From: Nocardioides alkalitolerans DSM 16699
GTDB lineage: Bacteria > Actinomycetota > Actinomycetes > Propionibacteriales > Nocardioidaceae
Direction: 5' to 3'
Assembly: GCF_000426525.1 (NCBI RefSeq)
Contig: NZ_AUFN01000010.1
Span: forward strand, 682,001-746,000
Length of the DNA: 64,000 bases
Below, piece by piece: positions 46,499 to 56,469 of this stretch (the first letter of the stretch is position 1; every line of letters starts with the position of its first letter). The translations under genes were made by a program, and so were the position numbers. Under the pieces are notes generated by a model. It saw only the letters and a list, made by a program, of their open reading frames with translations. It made no database searches and had not been told where the DNA came from.

Positions 46499-46960
46499 TC
46501 AGCGCAGCAGCGGCTCGACCGCGGCGCGGATCTCGTCCGGGATCGGGGCGACGGGCCGCTCCCCCGCTCCCCGGGTGTTGTCGACGTACACGTGCACGAA
46601 TCGACCCTCCGCCGCGGCCTCCTCCTCGGGTCCGCCGTCGGGGCCCTGGAAGAGACCGATGCGGTAGACGATGGACGAGGTGCCCACCTTGTCGACCACG
46701 AGACCCATGTCGATGGGCTCGGGGAAGCCGAGCTCGCGGAAGTAGCGGCACGACGTCTCCGCGACCAGCCCGATGCGAGGCAGCCTGCGGACGTCGGTGC
46801 CCGTGGCGTCGTAGAGGTGCGCGTTGACGGCCGTGTCGAACAGCTCGTAGTACGTCGCGTTGTTCAGGTGGCCGTAGGCGTCGTCGTCGCGCCACCGCGT
46901 GGTCACCCGTCGCCACGCGACGTAGTCGCCCCGTCGGGGTCGGTCCGGTCGCTCGCTCAC
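46499..46960 (-). CDS. 4-hydroxybenzoyl-CoA-type thioesterase
   Basis: 153 aa hot-dog-fold acyl-CoA thioesterase. The active-site motif of the YbgC/FcbC group is visible: RWRDDDAYGHLNNATYYELFD with the catalytic Asp, followed by SCRYFRELGFPEPIDMGLVV. The acyl substrate is not predictable. The GTG at 46960 overlaps the smc stop (GTGA), so it is translated after SMC. Confidence 0.87.
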   Translation of the reverse strand: MSERPDRPRRGDYVAWRRVTTRWRDDDAYGHLNNATYYELFDTAVNAHLYDATGTDVRRLPRIGLVAETSCRYFRELGFPEPIDMGLVVDKVGTSSIVYRIGLFQGPDGGPEEEAAAEGRFVHVYVDNTRGAGERPVAPIPDEIRAAVEPLLR

Positions 46961-49900
46961 GCCTCCACCTCTCGTGCCTCGCGCGGGCCGGTGGCCTCGC
47001 GCGTCCTGGTCGCCGGCTCCGCGTCGCGCAGCCGCTGGCTGATGACGGCCGAGACGCCGTCACCACGCATCGTGACGCCGTACAGCGCGTCGCCCACCTC
47101 CATGGTGCGTTTCTGGTGGGTGATGACGAGCAGCTGCGAGTTCTCGCGCAGCTCCTCGTAGATCTCCAGCAGCCGCCCGAGGTTCGTGTCGTCGAGCGCC
47201 GCCTCCACCTCGTCGAGGATGTAGAACGGCGACGGCCGGGCCTTGAAGAGCGCCACCAGGAACGCGACCGCCACCAACGAGCGCTCGCCGCCGGAGAGCA
47301 GCGAGAGCCGCTTCACCTTCTTGCCGGGCGGTCGTGCCTCGACCTCGACGCCGGTCGTCAGCATGTCGGACGGGTCGGTGAGCAGCAGCCGCCCCTCACC
47401 GCCCGGGAAGAGCCGGGAGAAGACGTGGTCGAAGGCGCGCTCGACGTCGAGCCACGCCTCCGTGAAGACCTGCTGCACGCGCGCGTCGACCTCCCGCACG
47501 ATGTCGAGCAGGTCCTTGCGGGTGCGTCGCAGGTCGTCGAGCTGCTCGGTGAGGAACTGGTGGCGCTCCTCCATCGCGGCGTACTCCTCGAGCGCCAGGG
47601 GGTTGACCCGGCCGAGCTGGGCCAGCGCACGCTCGGCGGAGCGCAGGCGCTTCGTCTGCTCCTCACGCACGTACGGCGTGCCCGGCGCGGGCTCGGCCTC
47701 CTCGGCCCCGTCGGCGCCGGCGCCGGCGCCCGCCTCGGCCGGCACCAGCTGGTCGGGGCCGTACTCGGCGACCAGCGCGTCGGGGTCGACGCCCAGCTCC
47801 TCGATCGCGCGGCCCTTGAGCTGCTCGATGCGCATGCGCTGCTGGGCCCGGGCCATCTCGTCGCGGTGGACGCTGCTCACCAGCTCGTCGTGCTCGCGGC
47901 CCAGGTCGCGCAGGCGTGCCCGGACGGCGAGCAGCTGCTCCTCCCGCTCCTTGCGCGACTCCTCGACGCGGGTGCGGACGACGGCGGCCTCGGCCACGGA
48001 CAGCTCGACCCGGGCGAGCACGACCTCCACCCCCGCCGCCACCGCGCGTGCGGCCTCGCCCTGGCGTCGTACGCGCTCGCGGCGCTCCGCGGCCCGGGCG
48101 CGCGCCTCGCGCTCCTGCCGCGCCGTGCGCAGGAGGCTGTCGGCCCGGCCGTGGATCGCGCGGGCACGCTCCTCGGCGGTGCGCAACGCGAGGCGCGCCT
48201 CCATCTCCGCCTGCCGGGCGTCGCGGGCGACGCCGGCCAGCTCCTCGCGGTCGGCGGTGTCGGGCTCCTCCTCGGGGGCGGCCTCGGCCCGGGCGAGGCG
48301 CTCCTCGAGCTCGGCCAGGCCCGTCTGCCCGGCCTCGCGCGCCTGCTCGGCGGCGACGATCGAGCGCTCCAGGCGCTCGGCCTCGCCCCGGGCGGACCGC
48401 GCCTGGGAGCCGTGCTGCCCCAGCTCCTCGGCGACCGCGGCGAGGGCGGCGTCGGACTCGTGGAGGCGGGCGAGCGCGACGTCCACGCGACGCTGCGCCT
48501 CGACCCGCTCGGCCTCGTCGGCCCGCAGCGCGAAGGTCAGTCGCTCGGTGGTGGCGACGGCCGCGGCGAGCTGCTCGGCCGCCTCGTCGACGGCGGCCTG
48601 CACCTCGATGAGGCTGGGCTGGGCCGACGACCCGCCCGAGGCCCAGTGGGCGGCGAGCACGTCGCCCTCGCGGGTGACGGCGACGACCCCGGGGAGGTCG
48701 GCGACCAGCGCCTGCGCCGCAGCCAGGTCGGCGACGACGGCGACGCGGTCGAGCAGGTGGTCCAGGGCGGCCCGGAGACGGGCGGGGCTCTCGACGACGT
48801 CGACCGCGTACGACGCACCGTCCGGCAGGGCGGGCCAGTCGCGGGGTCCGGCCTCGCCCCCGGCGAGCACCAACCCGGCGCGCCCGGCGTCGTCGGCCCG
48901 CAGGAGGTCGATCGCCGCCGCCGCCACACCGGGCCCGTCGACGACCACCGCGTCGGCCGCCGACCCCAGCGCCGCGGCCACGGCGGTCTCGAACCCCGGC
49001 CGCACGGTGAGCAGCGCCGCGGTCGACCCCAGGACGCCCTCGAGCCGGTCTCCCGCGGCGAGCAGCGCGCCCGCCGCGTCCTTGCGCGTCAGCCCCAGCT
49101 CGAGCGCCTCCTTGCGGGCGGTGAGCGCCGAGCGGGAGCGCTCCGCCTCCTGCAGCTCGGCCCGCTGCGCCGCGAGGCGCTCCTCGATCACGCCGAGGGC
49201 CTCCGCCGCGTCCTCGTGCTCCGCGTCGAGTCCCTCCTCCCCCGCGTCCAGGCCGGCGACCCGGGTCTCGAGGGCGGTGAAGTCGCGCTGGGCCCGCTCG
49301 GCCCGCGCGAGCGCCTCCGCGCGGGCCACGGTGAGGCGGCCCAGCTCGTCCTCGGCCGCACGGGCCCGGGAGCGGACCGCGCTGACCTGGCCGTGGAGCC
49401 GCGCCAGGCCCTCGCGCCGGTCGGCGGCGGCCCGCTGGAGCGCCACGATCCGCTTGTCCTCCGCGGCGGCTGCGTCCTCCGCCGTCGTGCGGGCCTCGAC
49501 GCTGCGGGCGAGCGCCGCGGACTTCTCGGCGACCTCGGCGGTGATGCGGGCCTCGTTCTCCCGCACCCGCTCCGCCTCGGCCTCCAGCTGCTCCGGGTCG
49601 CGGCCCGAGGGCGCGGCGGGCTCGGTCTGGGTCGAGGTGCGGACCCGCTCGGCGGCCAGGGAGCGCGTGCCCTGCAGCCGGTCGCGCAGGCCGGCGAGCG
49701 CGAACCACGTCTCCTGGGCGGCGGCCAGGGCCGGCAGGTCCTCCCGCAGGGCGGCCTCGAGCGCCGCCTCGCGCTCGCGGGTCGAGGAAAGCTCGGCCGC
49801 GACCTCCTCCCGGCGCTCGACGAGCACCGACTCGTCGGCCAGCTCCTGCTCGAGCGAGGTGCGCGCGGTCACCAGGTCGTCGGCCAGGAGGCGCGAGCGG

Positions 49901-50574
49901 GCGTCCCGCACGTCGGCCTGCACGGTCGCCGCGCGCCGGGCGACCTCGGCCTGGCGCCCGAGCGGCTTGAGCTGGCGGCGGATCTCGGTGAGCAGGTCGT
50001 TGAGCCGCGTCAGGTTGCCGTCGGTGGCGTCGAGCTTGCGGAGCGCCTTCTCCTTGCGCTTGCGGTGCTTGAGCACACCGGCCGCCTCCTCGATGAAGCC
50101 GCGCCGCTCCTCCGGGGTCGCGCGCAGGATCGAGTCCAGCTGGCCCTGGCCGACGATCACGTGCATCTCGCGACCGATGCCCGAGTCGCTCAGCAGCTCC
50201 TGGACGTCGAGGAGCCGGCAGGCGGCGCCGTTGATCGCGTACTCCGAGCCGCCGTTGCGGAACATCGTGCGGCTGATCGTCACCTCGGCGTACTCGATCG
50301 GCAGGGCGCCGTCGGAGTTGTCGATGGTCAGCTGCACCTCCGCGCGCCCGAGCGGCGGGCGCCCCGACGTGCCGGCGAAGATGACGTCCTCCATCTTGCC
50401 GCCGCGCAGCGACTTGGCGCCCTGCTCGCCCATGACCCAGGCGAGGGCGTCGACGACGTTCGACTTGCCCGACCCGTTGGGCCCGACGATGCAGGTGATG
50501 CCGGGCTCGAGCAGGAGGGTCGTGGAGGACGCGAAGGACTTGAACCCCTTGAGGGTCAGGCTCTTCAGGTACAC
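46957..50574 (-). CDS. smc: chromosome segregation protein SMC
   Basis: 1205 aa. The N-terminal ATPase half shows YLKSLTLKGFKSFASSTTLL and Walker A GPNGSGKSNVVDAL. Two long coiled-coil arms (Ala/Glu/Arg-rich heptads) flank a hinge around residue 510-640. The C-terminal half ends with the signature LSGGERSLVAVAFL and Walker B FYILDEVEAALDDTNL. It condenses and organises the chromosome with ScpA/B. The GTG at 50574 gives the conserved first residues; longer frames upstream are not conserved. Confidence 0.97.
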   Translation of the reverse strand: MYLKSLTLKGFKSFASSTTLLLEPGITCIVGPNGSGKSNVVDALAWVMGEQGAKSLRGGKMEDVIFAGTSGRPPLGRAEVQLTIDNSDGALPIEYAEVTISRTMFRNGGSEYAINGAACRLLDVQELLSDSGIGREMHVIVGQGQLDSILRATPEERRGFIEEAAGVLKHRKRKEKALRKLDATDGNLTRLNDLLTEIRRQLKPLGRQAEVARRAATVQADVRDARSRLLADDLVTARTSLEQELADESVLVERREEVAAELSSTREREAALEAALREDLPALAAAQETWFALAGLRDRLQGTRSLAAERVRTSTQTEPAAPSGRDPEQLEAEAERVRENEARITAEVAEKSAALARSVEARTTAEDAAAAEDKRIVALQRAAADRREGLARLHGQVSAVRSRARAAEDELGRLTVARAEALARAERAQRDFTALETRVAGLDAGEEGLDAEHEDAAEALGVIEERLAAQRAELQEAERSRSALTARKEALELGLTRKDAAGALLAAGDRLEGVLGSTAALLTVRPGFETAVAAALGSAADAVVVDGPGVAAAAIDLLRADDAGRAGLVLAGGEAGPRDWPALPDGASYAVDVVESPARLRAALDHLLDRVAVVADLAAAQALVADLPGVVAVTREGDVLAAHWASGGSSAQPSLIEVQAAVDEAAEQLAAAVATTERLTFALRADEAERVEAQRRVDVALARLHESDAALAAVAEELGQHGSQARSARGEAERLERSIVAAEQAREAGQTGLAELEERLARAEAAPEEEPDTADREELAGVARDARQAEMEARLALRTAEERARAIHGRADSLLRTARQEREARARAAERRERVRRQGEAARAVAAGVEVVLARVELSVAEAAVVRTRVEESRKEREEQLLAVRARLRDLGREHDELVSSVHRDEMARAQQRMRIEQLKGRAIEELGVDPDALVAEYGPDQLVPAEAGAGAGADGAEEAEPAPGTPYVREEQTKRLRSAERALAQLGRVNPLALEEYAAMEERHQFLTEQLDDLRRTRKDLLDIVREVDARVQQVFTEAWLDVERAFDHVFSRLFPGGEGRLLLTDPSDMLTTGVEVEARPPGKKVKRLSLLSGGERSLVAVAFLVALFKARPSPFYILDEVEAALDDTNLGRLLEIYEELRENSQLLVITHQKRTMEVGDALYGVTMRGDGVSAVISQRLRDAEPATRTREATGPREAREVEA

Positions 50575-50751
50575 CGATGCTCCTCGCCGCCGCCGCACGT
50601 CCGGCCCGTCCGGGTCGGACCAGGCTAGTGCCCCGGGCGTGCCCCCGTGCCGAAGGTCACGACCCGGGCGGGCCCGTCGTCGTACTTTGGCAGGGGCCAC
50701 CGACATCCTTCGCCCGATGTCGTCGTCCGCCCGGGCTGGGACGGTGGTGCC

Positions 50752-50940
50752 ATGTCAGCGAACGCGCACCTCGTCCTCGGCCTCGCGCTGGTCGCCGCCG
50801 GCGCCGTCCTCGCCCTCGCCTTCGGCGACGCCGAGCTCGGCTGGTTCCAGGGCCGACCGCTCGGCGTCGTGCTCGTCGTCGTGGGACTGCTCGACCTCCT
50901 CGACGGCTGGCGCAAGCGACGCGTGGAGACGCCCGACTGA
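50752..50940 (+). CDS. small two-helix membrane protein
   Basis: 62 aa: a first helix LVLGLALVAAGAVLALAFG, a short loop with DAELGWFQGRP, a second helix LGVVLVVVGLLDLLDGW and a basic end KRRVETPD. It is divergent from smc and convergent with the MFS gene. The function is unknown. The ATG at 50752 is preferred over longer starts because it begins at the first helix. Confidence 0.6.
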   Translation: MSANAHLVLGLALVAAGAVLALAFGDAELGWFQGRPLGVVLVVVGLLDLLDGWRKRRVETPD

Positions 50941-50977
50941 CGGCGGGACCGGCCGGTGCGGGTGTCCGGTGCGGGTC

Positions 50978-52225
50978 TCAGTCCTCGTCGTCGGTGCCCG
51001 CGTGGGCGATCTGCGGGAGCACCCGCCAGATCAGCACGAGGATGACGGCCGAGCCGACGAAGCCGAACCAGAGCGTCGTGCGCACGTCGCCCACCTGGGC
51101 CAGCACGCCGCCGAGCACCGCACCGACGACGAGGCCGGCCTGCATGCCGATGAGGTAGACGCTGGTGACGCGGCCCTGGAAGTGGGCGGGCACGGCCCGC
51201 TGGCGCACGGCGGTCGACGTCGTGCCCCACACGGACGCCTGCACGCCGAAGGCGAAGAGGATGGCGAGGGCGACGGCCGGCGACGTGGTGAGCGCCAGGA
51301 CCGCGTGCGTGGACGTCTCCACGACCAGCCCCACCCGCATGATCGAGCCGAGCGGGAACCGACGCTCGAGGGTGCCGTAGAGCAGCGCCCCGGTGATGCC
51401 GCCGACCGCCGTCGCCGCGGTCACCAGCCCGAACCCGATCTCGCCGAGGCCCAGCCGGTCGTGGGTGTAGATGACGAGCACGGACCACGTGGCCCCGAAG
51501 GTCACGTTGAACATCAGGATGGTCAGCGCCAGCGTGCGGACCGCCGCGTGGCCGGCCAGCCAGCCGATGCCTTCCCGCACCTCGTGCCAGACGCCCGTGC
51601 GGGCGCCCGGGAGGGGTGCGTCGCGCCGTACGGGAGGCAGCCGCAGCCGGGCCAGCTGCACCAGCACCAGCCCCAGGCAGACCACCTGGGCCGCCAGGGG
51701 CCAGGCCGTCCCGGCGACGAAGAGCGCGGCGCCCACGGGCGGGCCGGCGAGCTGGTTGATCGTCATCACGCCGACCATCACGCGCGAACCGGCGAGACCG
51801 AGGTCCTTCTTCGGCACGAGCATCGGCATCAGCGTCGCCATGGTGGTGTCGTTGAAGCACTCGGCCAGGCCCAGCACGAAGAGGGCGGCCAGCACCCCCG
51901 CGACGGTCACCAGGTCGGTCGCGACGGCCGCGAGCAGCACGGCCACGGCGAGCAGCCGCACCGTGTTGGTGACGAGGATGATGCGGCGCCGGTCGAAGCG
52001 GTCGGCGACCACACCGGCGTACAGGCCGACGAGCAGCCACGGCGCGCGCTGCACGGCGGCGGCGAGGGCGATGAGGAAGGCCTCGTCGGTGAGCCAGGCG
52101 ATGAGCAGCGGACCCGCGGCGAGCATGATGCCGTCGCCGACGTTGGCGGTCCAGTAGGCGCCGAGGAGGCGCCGGAAGCCGGTCCCGAGCCGGGCCGGGG
52201 CCACGACCTCGATGATCCGCCTCAC
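50978..52225 (-). CDS. MFS transporter (enterobactin-exporter-like)
   Basis: 415 aa with 12 predicted helices in two halves. The loop 2-3 motif VADRFDRRRIILVTNTVRL (GxxxDRxxRR) marks the major facilitator superfamily. The DUF894/EntS-like group of proton-driven exporters fits best. There is no clue to the substrate and no partner gene nearby. The GTG start lies at MRRIIEVVAP; a TAGGGT box 9 nt upstream may be the -10. Confidence 0.87.
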   Translation of the reverse strand: MRRIIEVVAPARLGTGFRRLLGAYWTANVGDGIMLAAGPLLIAWLTDEAFLIALAAAVQRAPWLLVGLYAGVVADRFDRRRIILVTNTVRLLAVAVLLAAVATDLVTVAGVLAALFVLGLAECFNDTTMATLMPMLVPKKDLGLAGSRVMVGVMTINQLAGPPVGAALFVAGTAWPLAAQVVCLGLVLVQLARLRLPPVRRDAPLPGARTGVWHEVREGIGWLAGHAAVRTLALTILMFNVTFGATWSVLVIYTHDRLGLGEIGFGLVTAATAVGGITGALLYGTLERRFPLGSIMRVGLVVETSTHAVLALTTSPAVALAILFAFGVQASVWGTTSTAVRQRAVPAHFQGRVTSVYLIGMQAGLVVGAVLGGVLAQVGDVRTTLWFGFVGSAVILVLIWRVLPQIAHAGTDDED

Positions 52226-52299
52226 GAGGAGGGGACCCTACGGGGCCGGGCGGTGGTCGGACGAATCGATTTCCGTCCGACCGGCGGTGACGCGCTGCG

Positions 52300-52503
52300 T
52301 CAGGCGGGCTGCAGCTCGTCGGTGGTCTCGAGGTCGAGCAGGACCGCGGCCTGGGCGGCGGTGAGCTCGTCGTTCTCGACCTTGAGCCGCAGCACGAGCT
52401 GCTCCAGCTCGTTCACGCGGGACCGGAGGCGGGCGTTCTCCACCTCGAAGCGGGCAGGGACCCGCAGGTCGCTGTTCAGGTAGCCGATCAGCGCCTTGGC
52501 CAT
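52300..52503 (-). CDS. small coiled-coil protein
   Basis: 67 aa: MAKALIGYLNSDLRVPARFE followed by a leucine-rich heptad stretch ENARLRSRVNELEQLVLRL and NDELTAAQAAVLLDLE. It probably forms a dimeric coiled coil. It is conserved-looking and free-standing between the MFS gene and mutM, with CCGGAGGATCGTC before the ATG. No function can be assigned. The 140-nt gap upstream holds a near-palindrome GGCCCGGATCCGGACC and a possible TAGACG -10. Confidence 0.75.
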   Translation of the reverse strand: MAKALIGYLNSDLRVPARFEVENARLRSRVNELEQLVLRLKVENDELTAAQAAVLLDLETTDELQPA

Positions 52504-52643
52504 GACGATCCTCCGGGATCAGGAGAAGTGGTGAGGTGGCCCGGATCCGGACCGTCTACAAATGTCTCACCCGGGCCCGTCGGGGTCAATCCGACGCGTA
52601 CGCCGGGCGCGGCGCGGCCCCGTGGGCCGGCCGCGGGGCGTGC

Positions 52644-53522
52644 TCAGGCCGAGGGAGCGGGCGTCGTACGACGCCGGCGGGGCACCGGCTGGCAGACCGG
52701 GCAGAAGTACGAGGAGCGGTTCATGAAGGCCGTCCGCCGCAGCGGCGCACCGCACCGGTCGCACGGCTCGCCCTCGCGCCCGTAGGCGTGGAGGGACCGG
52801 TCGAAGTAGCCCGACTCGCCGTTGACGTTCACGTACAGCGCGTCGAAGGACGTGCCCCCCTGCGCGAGGGCCTCACTCATGACCGCCCGCACGTGCACCA
52901 GCAGCTCGACGACCTGGATCGTGCGCAGGCGCACCCCGGGCCGCTCGCCGTGCAGCCGCGCGCGCCACAGCGCCTCGTCGGCGTAGATGTTGCCCACCCC
53001 CGACACGACCTTCTGGTCGAGCAGGATGCGCTTGACCCCGGACGAGCGGCGGCGGACCGCCGCCACGAACGCGACGTCGTCGAACGCGGGGTCGAGGGGG
53101 TCCCGCGCGACGTGGGCCATCTCGGGCGGGAGGTCGGCACCCCCGACGCTGACGGCCAGGCCGCCGAACATGCGCTGGTCGACGAACCGCAGCTCGCGGC
53201 CCTCGGCCGCGCCGTCGAGACGCAGCCGCACCCGCAGGTGGCGCTCGTCGGGCGAGTCGGGCGGCTGCACGAGCATCTGGCCGCTCATGCCGAGGTGGGC
53301 CGTGAGGGCGTCGCCGTTGTCCAGCGGCAGCCAGAGGTACTTGCCGCGACGCCGGGCCGCGACCAGGGTGCGACCGACGAGGGCCGCGGCGAAACCCGCC
53401 GGACCGCCGGGGTCGCGGCGCACGGGACGGGGGTGGAGGACGTCGACCGCCGTGACGCGGGCCCCGAGCACGTGGCGCTCGAGCCCGGCTCGGACGACCT
53501 CGACCTCAGGAAGCTCCGGCAC
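52644..53522 (-). CDS. mutM: formamidopyrimidine-DNA glycosylase
   Basis: 292 aa base-excision repair enzyme removing 8-oxoguanine. PELPEVEVV directly follows the start, so after processing Pro1 is the catalytic nucleophile and Glu2 is present. RRRGKYLWL supplies the conserved lysine, and [13 protein letters not shown] forms the H2TH region. The C-terminal zinc finger is [11 protein letters not shown] ... YFCPVC. The GTG start overlaps the end of rnc by 17 nt. Confidence 0.96.
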   Translation of the reverse strand: MPELPEVEVVRAGLERHVLGARVTAVDVLHPRPVRRDPGGPAGFAAALVGRTLVAARRRGKYLWLPLDNGDALTAHLGMSGQMLVQPPDSPDERHLRVRLRLDGAAEGRELRFVDQRMFGGLAVSVGGADLPPEMAHVARDPLDPAFDDVAFVAAVRRRSSGVKRILLDQKVVSGVGNIYADEALWRARLHGERPGVRLRTIQVVELLVHVRAVMSEALAQGGTSFDALYVNVNGESGYFDRSLHAYGREGEPCDRCGAPLRRTAFMNRSSYFCPVCQPVPRRRRTTPAPSA

Positions 53523-54330
53523 CGCCGGGGTCCGGGGTCGCGGGGGGCCGCTCGGCAGCGGGGTCGGCCGGAGCGGTCGGGGCGGTGGCCACGTCGGTGG
53601 GCTGGGGGGCGGGCAGCCCGGAGGGCAGGCCGGTCGCGGCGATCTCGCCGTACGCCGTCTGCGCGGCCTGCTGCTCGGCCTCCTTCTTGGAGCGGCCGAC
53701 ACCGTGGCCGTAGACGCCGTCGCCGACGCGCACGCGCGCGGTGAAGGTCTTGAGGTGGTCGGGACCCTCGTCGGTGATCAGGTACTCGGGCACGCCGAGG
53801 GCGCGCTCGGCGGCGATCTCCTGCAGCGAGGTCTTCCAGTCGAGGCCGGCGCCCATCGCGGCCGCGGCCTCCATGACCGGGTCGAACAGGCGGTGGACCA
53901 CGTCGGCGGCCGCGGTGATGCCGCCGGAGAGGTGGACGGCGCCGATGACGGCCTCGAGGGTGTCGGACAGGATCGACGCCTTGTCGCGACCGCCGGTCGT
54001 CTCCTCGCCCCGGCCCAGCTTGACGTGACCGCCGAGGCCGACCGTGCGGGCGACGTCGGCGAGCGCACGGGCGTTGACCACCGCGGCGCGAAGCTTGGCG
54101 AGCCGGCCCTCGGAGAGGTCCGGGTGCGCCGTGTAGAGCGTCTCGGTGACGACGATGCCGAGCACCGAGTCGCCGAGGAACTCGAGGCGCTCGTTGTTCG
54201 GCAGGCCCCCGTGCTCGTAGGCGTAGGAGCGGTGCGTCAGAGCGCGCTCGAGCAGCCCCGGGTCCAGGACGGGCTCACCCAGGGCTGCTCGCAGCTCGGC
54301 GTAGTCGATCGCGGCAGACGCGTCGGGCAC
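53506..54330 (-). CDS. rnc: ribonuclease III
   Basis: 274 aa double-stranded RNA endonuclease that processes rRNA and mRNA. The signature [17 protein letters not shown] carries the active-site acids, and [12 protein letters not shown] the second pair. The dsRNA-binding domain spans about residues 165-235 ([15 protein letters not shown] ... [15 protein letters not shown]). A Pro/Ala tail of 35 residues is extra and overlaps the start of mutM. The GTG at 54330 is 20 nt after rpmF. Confidence 0.95.
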   Translation of the reverse strand: MPDASAAIDYAELRAALGEPVLDPGLLERALTHRSYAYEHGGLPNNERLEFLGDSVLGIVVTETLYTAHPDLSEGRLAKLRAAVVNARALADVARTVGLGGHVKLGRGEETTGGRDKASILSDTLEAVIGAVHLSGGITAAADVVHRLFDPVMEAAAAMGAGLDWKTSLQEIAAERALGVPEYLITDEGPDHLKTFTARVRVGDGVYGHGVGRSKKEAEQQAAQTAYGEIAATGLPSGLPAPQPTDVATAPTAPADPAAERPPATPDPGGAGAS

Positions 54331-54350
54331 GTCGGCCTGGTGCAGGTCGA

Positions 54351-54536
54351 TCAGAGGACCTGGCGACGGCTCGACTTCGCGCCGTACTGACCGCAGTTGC
54401 CGCACGCGCGGTGCGGGAGGTGCTGGGCACCACAGGCGGGGTTCACGCAGGTCACCAGGGACGGCGCGATCGCCTTCCAGGCCGAACGACGGTGACGCGT
54501 GTTGCTGCGCGACATCTTCCGCTTCGGGACAGCCAC
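54351..54536 (-). CDS. rpmF: 50S ribosomal protein L32
   Basis: 61 aa: [20 protein letters not shown] is the L32 start. Four cysteines (CVNPAC ... CGNCG) form the zinc ribbon, although the first pair is spaced C-x4-C rather than C-x2-C. The GTG has GAGGAGAAGAAC upstream. It lies between yceD and rnc, the common arrangement. Confidence 0.96.
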   Translation of the reverse strand: MAVPKRKMSRSNTRHRRSAWKAIAPSLVTCVNPACGAQHLPHRACGNCGQYGAKSSRRQVL

Positions 54537-54622
54537 TGTTCTTCTCCTCTGACTTCGCCGGCAAGGCGCCGGTGTGTACCTCGCCCACCGGGGCACCCGG
54601 CAGGCCCCCAGGATGGGGACGT

Positions 54623-55243
54623 TCAGTTCTCGTCGGCCGCGGCCGGGCCCGAGGGCTCGTCGCGACCTGGCTCCAGCAGCCCGGTGAGACCGGCCCACCG
54701 GGGGTCGATCGGTTCACCGTGCCCGTGATCCGGGTCGTCCGCCAGCCGCGCGCCGCACTCGACGCACAACCCCGGACAGTCCTCCCGGCACAGCGGCCGG
54801 AACGGCAGTGCGAGCACCACCGCGTCCCGCAGCACCGGCTCGATGTCGACCATGTCGTTGTCGTCGAGCCGCCGCACGCCGAGGACGTCGTCCTGCTCCT
54901 CGTCCGACGGCGCGTCCCGGTCGGTGTACACGTACAGCTCCTGGAAGTCCGCCGACATCTCGTCGTCGATCTCCTCCAGGCACCGTGCGCACTCGCCGAC
55001 CAGGTCGGCGCGTGCCGTACCGGTGACCAGGACGCCCTCCATGACCGCCTCCAGGCGCAGGTCGAGATCGACCGGCGCACCTTCGGGGACACCGAGGACC
55101 TCGATGCCGAGATCTGCCGGTGCCGGAACCGTGGTGACCACTTCACGCTGGGACCCCGGGCGGCGGCCGAGCTCGCGAGTATCGAGCACGAGCGGCGCTC
55201 TCGGGTCCAGGCGGTTCAGAGGATCACTTCCGGAAGAGGGCAC
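54623..55243 (-). CDS. YceD/DUF177 family protein
   Basis: 206 aa. Features are [39 protein letters not shown] (CxxC), YVYTDRDA and the second cysteine group [18 protein letters not shown]. In plants and bacteria the family aids 23S rRNA accumulation and is cotranscribed with rpmF. The GTG at 55243 sits about 14 nt after a TATTCT box. It is first in the yceD-rpmF-rnc-mutM unit. Confidence 0.92.
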   Translation of the reverse strand: MPSSGSDPLNRLDPRAPLVLDTRELGRRPGSQREVVTTVPAPADLGIEVLGVPEGAPVDLDLRLEAVMEGVLVTGTARADLVGECARCLEEIDDEMSADFQELYVYTDRDAPSDEEQDDVLGVRRLDDNDMVDIEPVLRDAVVLALPFRPLCREDCPGLCVECGARLADDPDHGHGEPIDPRWAGLTGLLEPGRDEPSGPAAADEN

Positions 55244-55257
55244 GACAGAACCGGGAA

Positions 55258-55287
55258 AGAATAGCCACCCCGGCATCCAGGGACCAA
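55258..55287 (-). promoter_or_regulatory. promoter of yceD-rpmF-rnc-mutM
   Basis: Minus strand TTGGTC (55287-55282), an 18-nt spacer and TATTCT (55263-55258), giving a leader of only about 8 nt. The hexamers are among the best sigma-70-like matches in the window. Confidence 0.55.
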
Positions 55288-55333
55288 ACCGCGCCGGACG
55301 ACGGCGACGGCGGGGCGGGCACGCAGGGCCACG

Positions 55334-55822
55334 TCAGCCACCCGCCCGCTCGGCGAGACGCGCCAGGAGGCGGTCGTGCACCGCCGCGCTGAGGAAGGGA
55401 GCCACGTCGCCACCGAGGGTCGCGACCTCCTTGACCAGGCTCGACGAGACGTGGGTGAACTGCGGGCGCGCCGCCAGGAACACCGTCTCGACGCCGCTGA
55501 GGTGGTCGTTCATCCGGGCCATCGGCAGCTCGTACTCGTAGTCCCCCGCGCCGCGCAGGCCCTTCACGACCACGTCGGCCCCCTGGGCCGTGCAGAAGTC
55601 GGTGAGCAGGCCGGTGAAGCCCTCGACGCGCACGCCGGGCAGGTGGGCCGTGGCCTCGACGAGCATGGCGAGACGCTCCGCGTCGTCGAAGAGGCGACGC
55701 TTCGACGCGTTGACGCCGACCGCCACGACGACCTCGTCGAAGAGGCGCGCGGCGCGCTCCACCACGTCGACGTGGCCGAGCGTGACGGGGTCGAAGGTGC
55801 CGGGGCACACGGCACGGGTCAT
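55334..55822 (-). CDS. coaD: phosphopantetheine adenylyltransferase
   Basis: 162 aa, penultimate step of coenzyme A synthesis (dephospho-CoA formation). The nucleotidyltransferase motif AVCPGTFDPVTLGHVDVVERA and the C-terminal SSSLVKEVATLGGDV (in place of ISSTxxR) are both present, with KGLRGAGDYEYELPMARMN between. The ATG has GGAGGAGTGATC upstream. It starts 5 nt after rsmD. Confidence 0.97.
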   Translation of the reverse strand: MTRAVCPGTFDPVTLGHVDVVERAARLFDEVVVAVGVNASKRRLFDDAERLAMLVEATAHLPGVRVEGFTGLLTDFCTAQGADVVVKGLRGAGDYEYELPMARMNDHLSGVETVFLAARPQFTHVSSSLVKEVATLGGDVAPFLSAAVHDRLLARLAERAGG

Positions 55823-55827
55823 GGGGA

Positions 55828-56469
55828 TCACTCCTCCGGCAGGTCGGCGGGCGGGTCGGCGGACAGGTCGCCGGGCGGGGCGGCGGGCGGCTCCGGGAGC
55901 GGGTCGGCCGAGGCCGCGTGACCGTACCAGAGCGTCGTCTCGCCGTACTTGCGCGCCTGGTCGACCACGATCCCGACCGGCCAGCGGGGCTCGGGGCTGC
56001 GCGACGAGCGCTCCACGACCACCATGGCGCCCGGCACGAGCCATCCGTGGGCGACCAGGGCGGTCAGGTCGGCGGCCACCGCGTCGTCGTGCAGCGGGTA
56101 CGGCGGGTCGCTGAAGACCACGTCGTACGGCGTGGCCGGCCGCCGTCCGAGCACCGACCCGACGGTGCCGCGGCTCACGTGGGCCCGGTCGAACCCGATG
56201 GCCCGGGCGTTGGCGGCGATGAGGGCCTGGGTGCGACGGTCGTGCTCGACCAGCTCGACGACGCCCGCGCCCCGGGACCAGGCCTCGAGCCCCACGGCGC
56301 CGGAGCCGGCGTACAGGTCGAGGAAGCGCAGGCCCTCGAGCGAGCCGCACCACGCCTCGACGGTGGAGAACAGGGCCTCCCGGACGCGGTCGGACGTCGG
56401 GCGGGTCGCCTGGCCGCGCGGGGTGTCGAGCCGTCGTCCGCCGGCCCGTCCGGCGATGATCCGCGTCAC
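55828..56469 (-). CDS. rsmD: 16S rRNA m2G966 methyltransferase
   Basis: 213 aa Rossmann-fold methyltransferase. TRIIAGRAGGRRLDTPRG and RPTSDRVREALFS are the RsmD start; SAM binds at FLDLYAGSGAVGLEAWSRG, and the catalytic motif is DVVFSDPPYPL. The C-terminal 40 residues are Pro/Ala-rich. The GTG at 56469 overlaps the recG stop (GTGA). The recG-rsmD-coaD order is standard. Confidence 0.95.
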   Translation of the reverse strand: MTRIIAGRAGGRRLDTPRGQATRPTSDRVREALFSTVEAWCGSLEGLRFLDLYAGSGAVGLEAWSRGAGVVELVEHDRRTQALIAANARAIGFDRAHVSRGTVGSVLGRRPATPYDVVFSDPPYPLHDDAVAADLTALVAHGWLVPGAMVVVERSSRSPEPRWPVGIVVDQARKYGETTLWYGHAASADPLPEPPAAPPGDLSADPPADLPEE

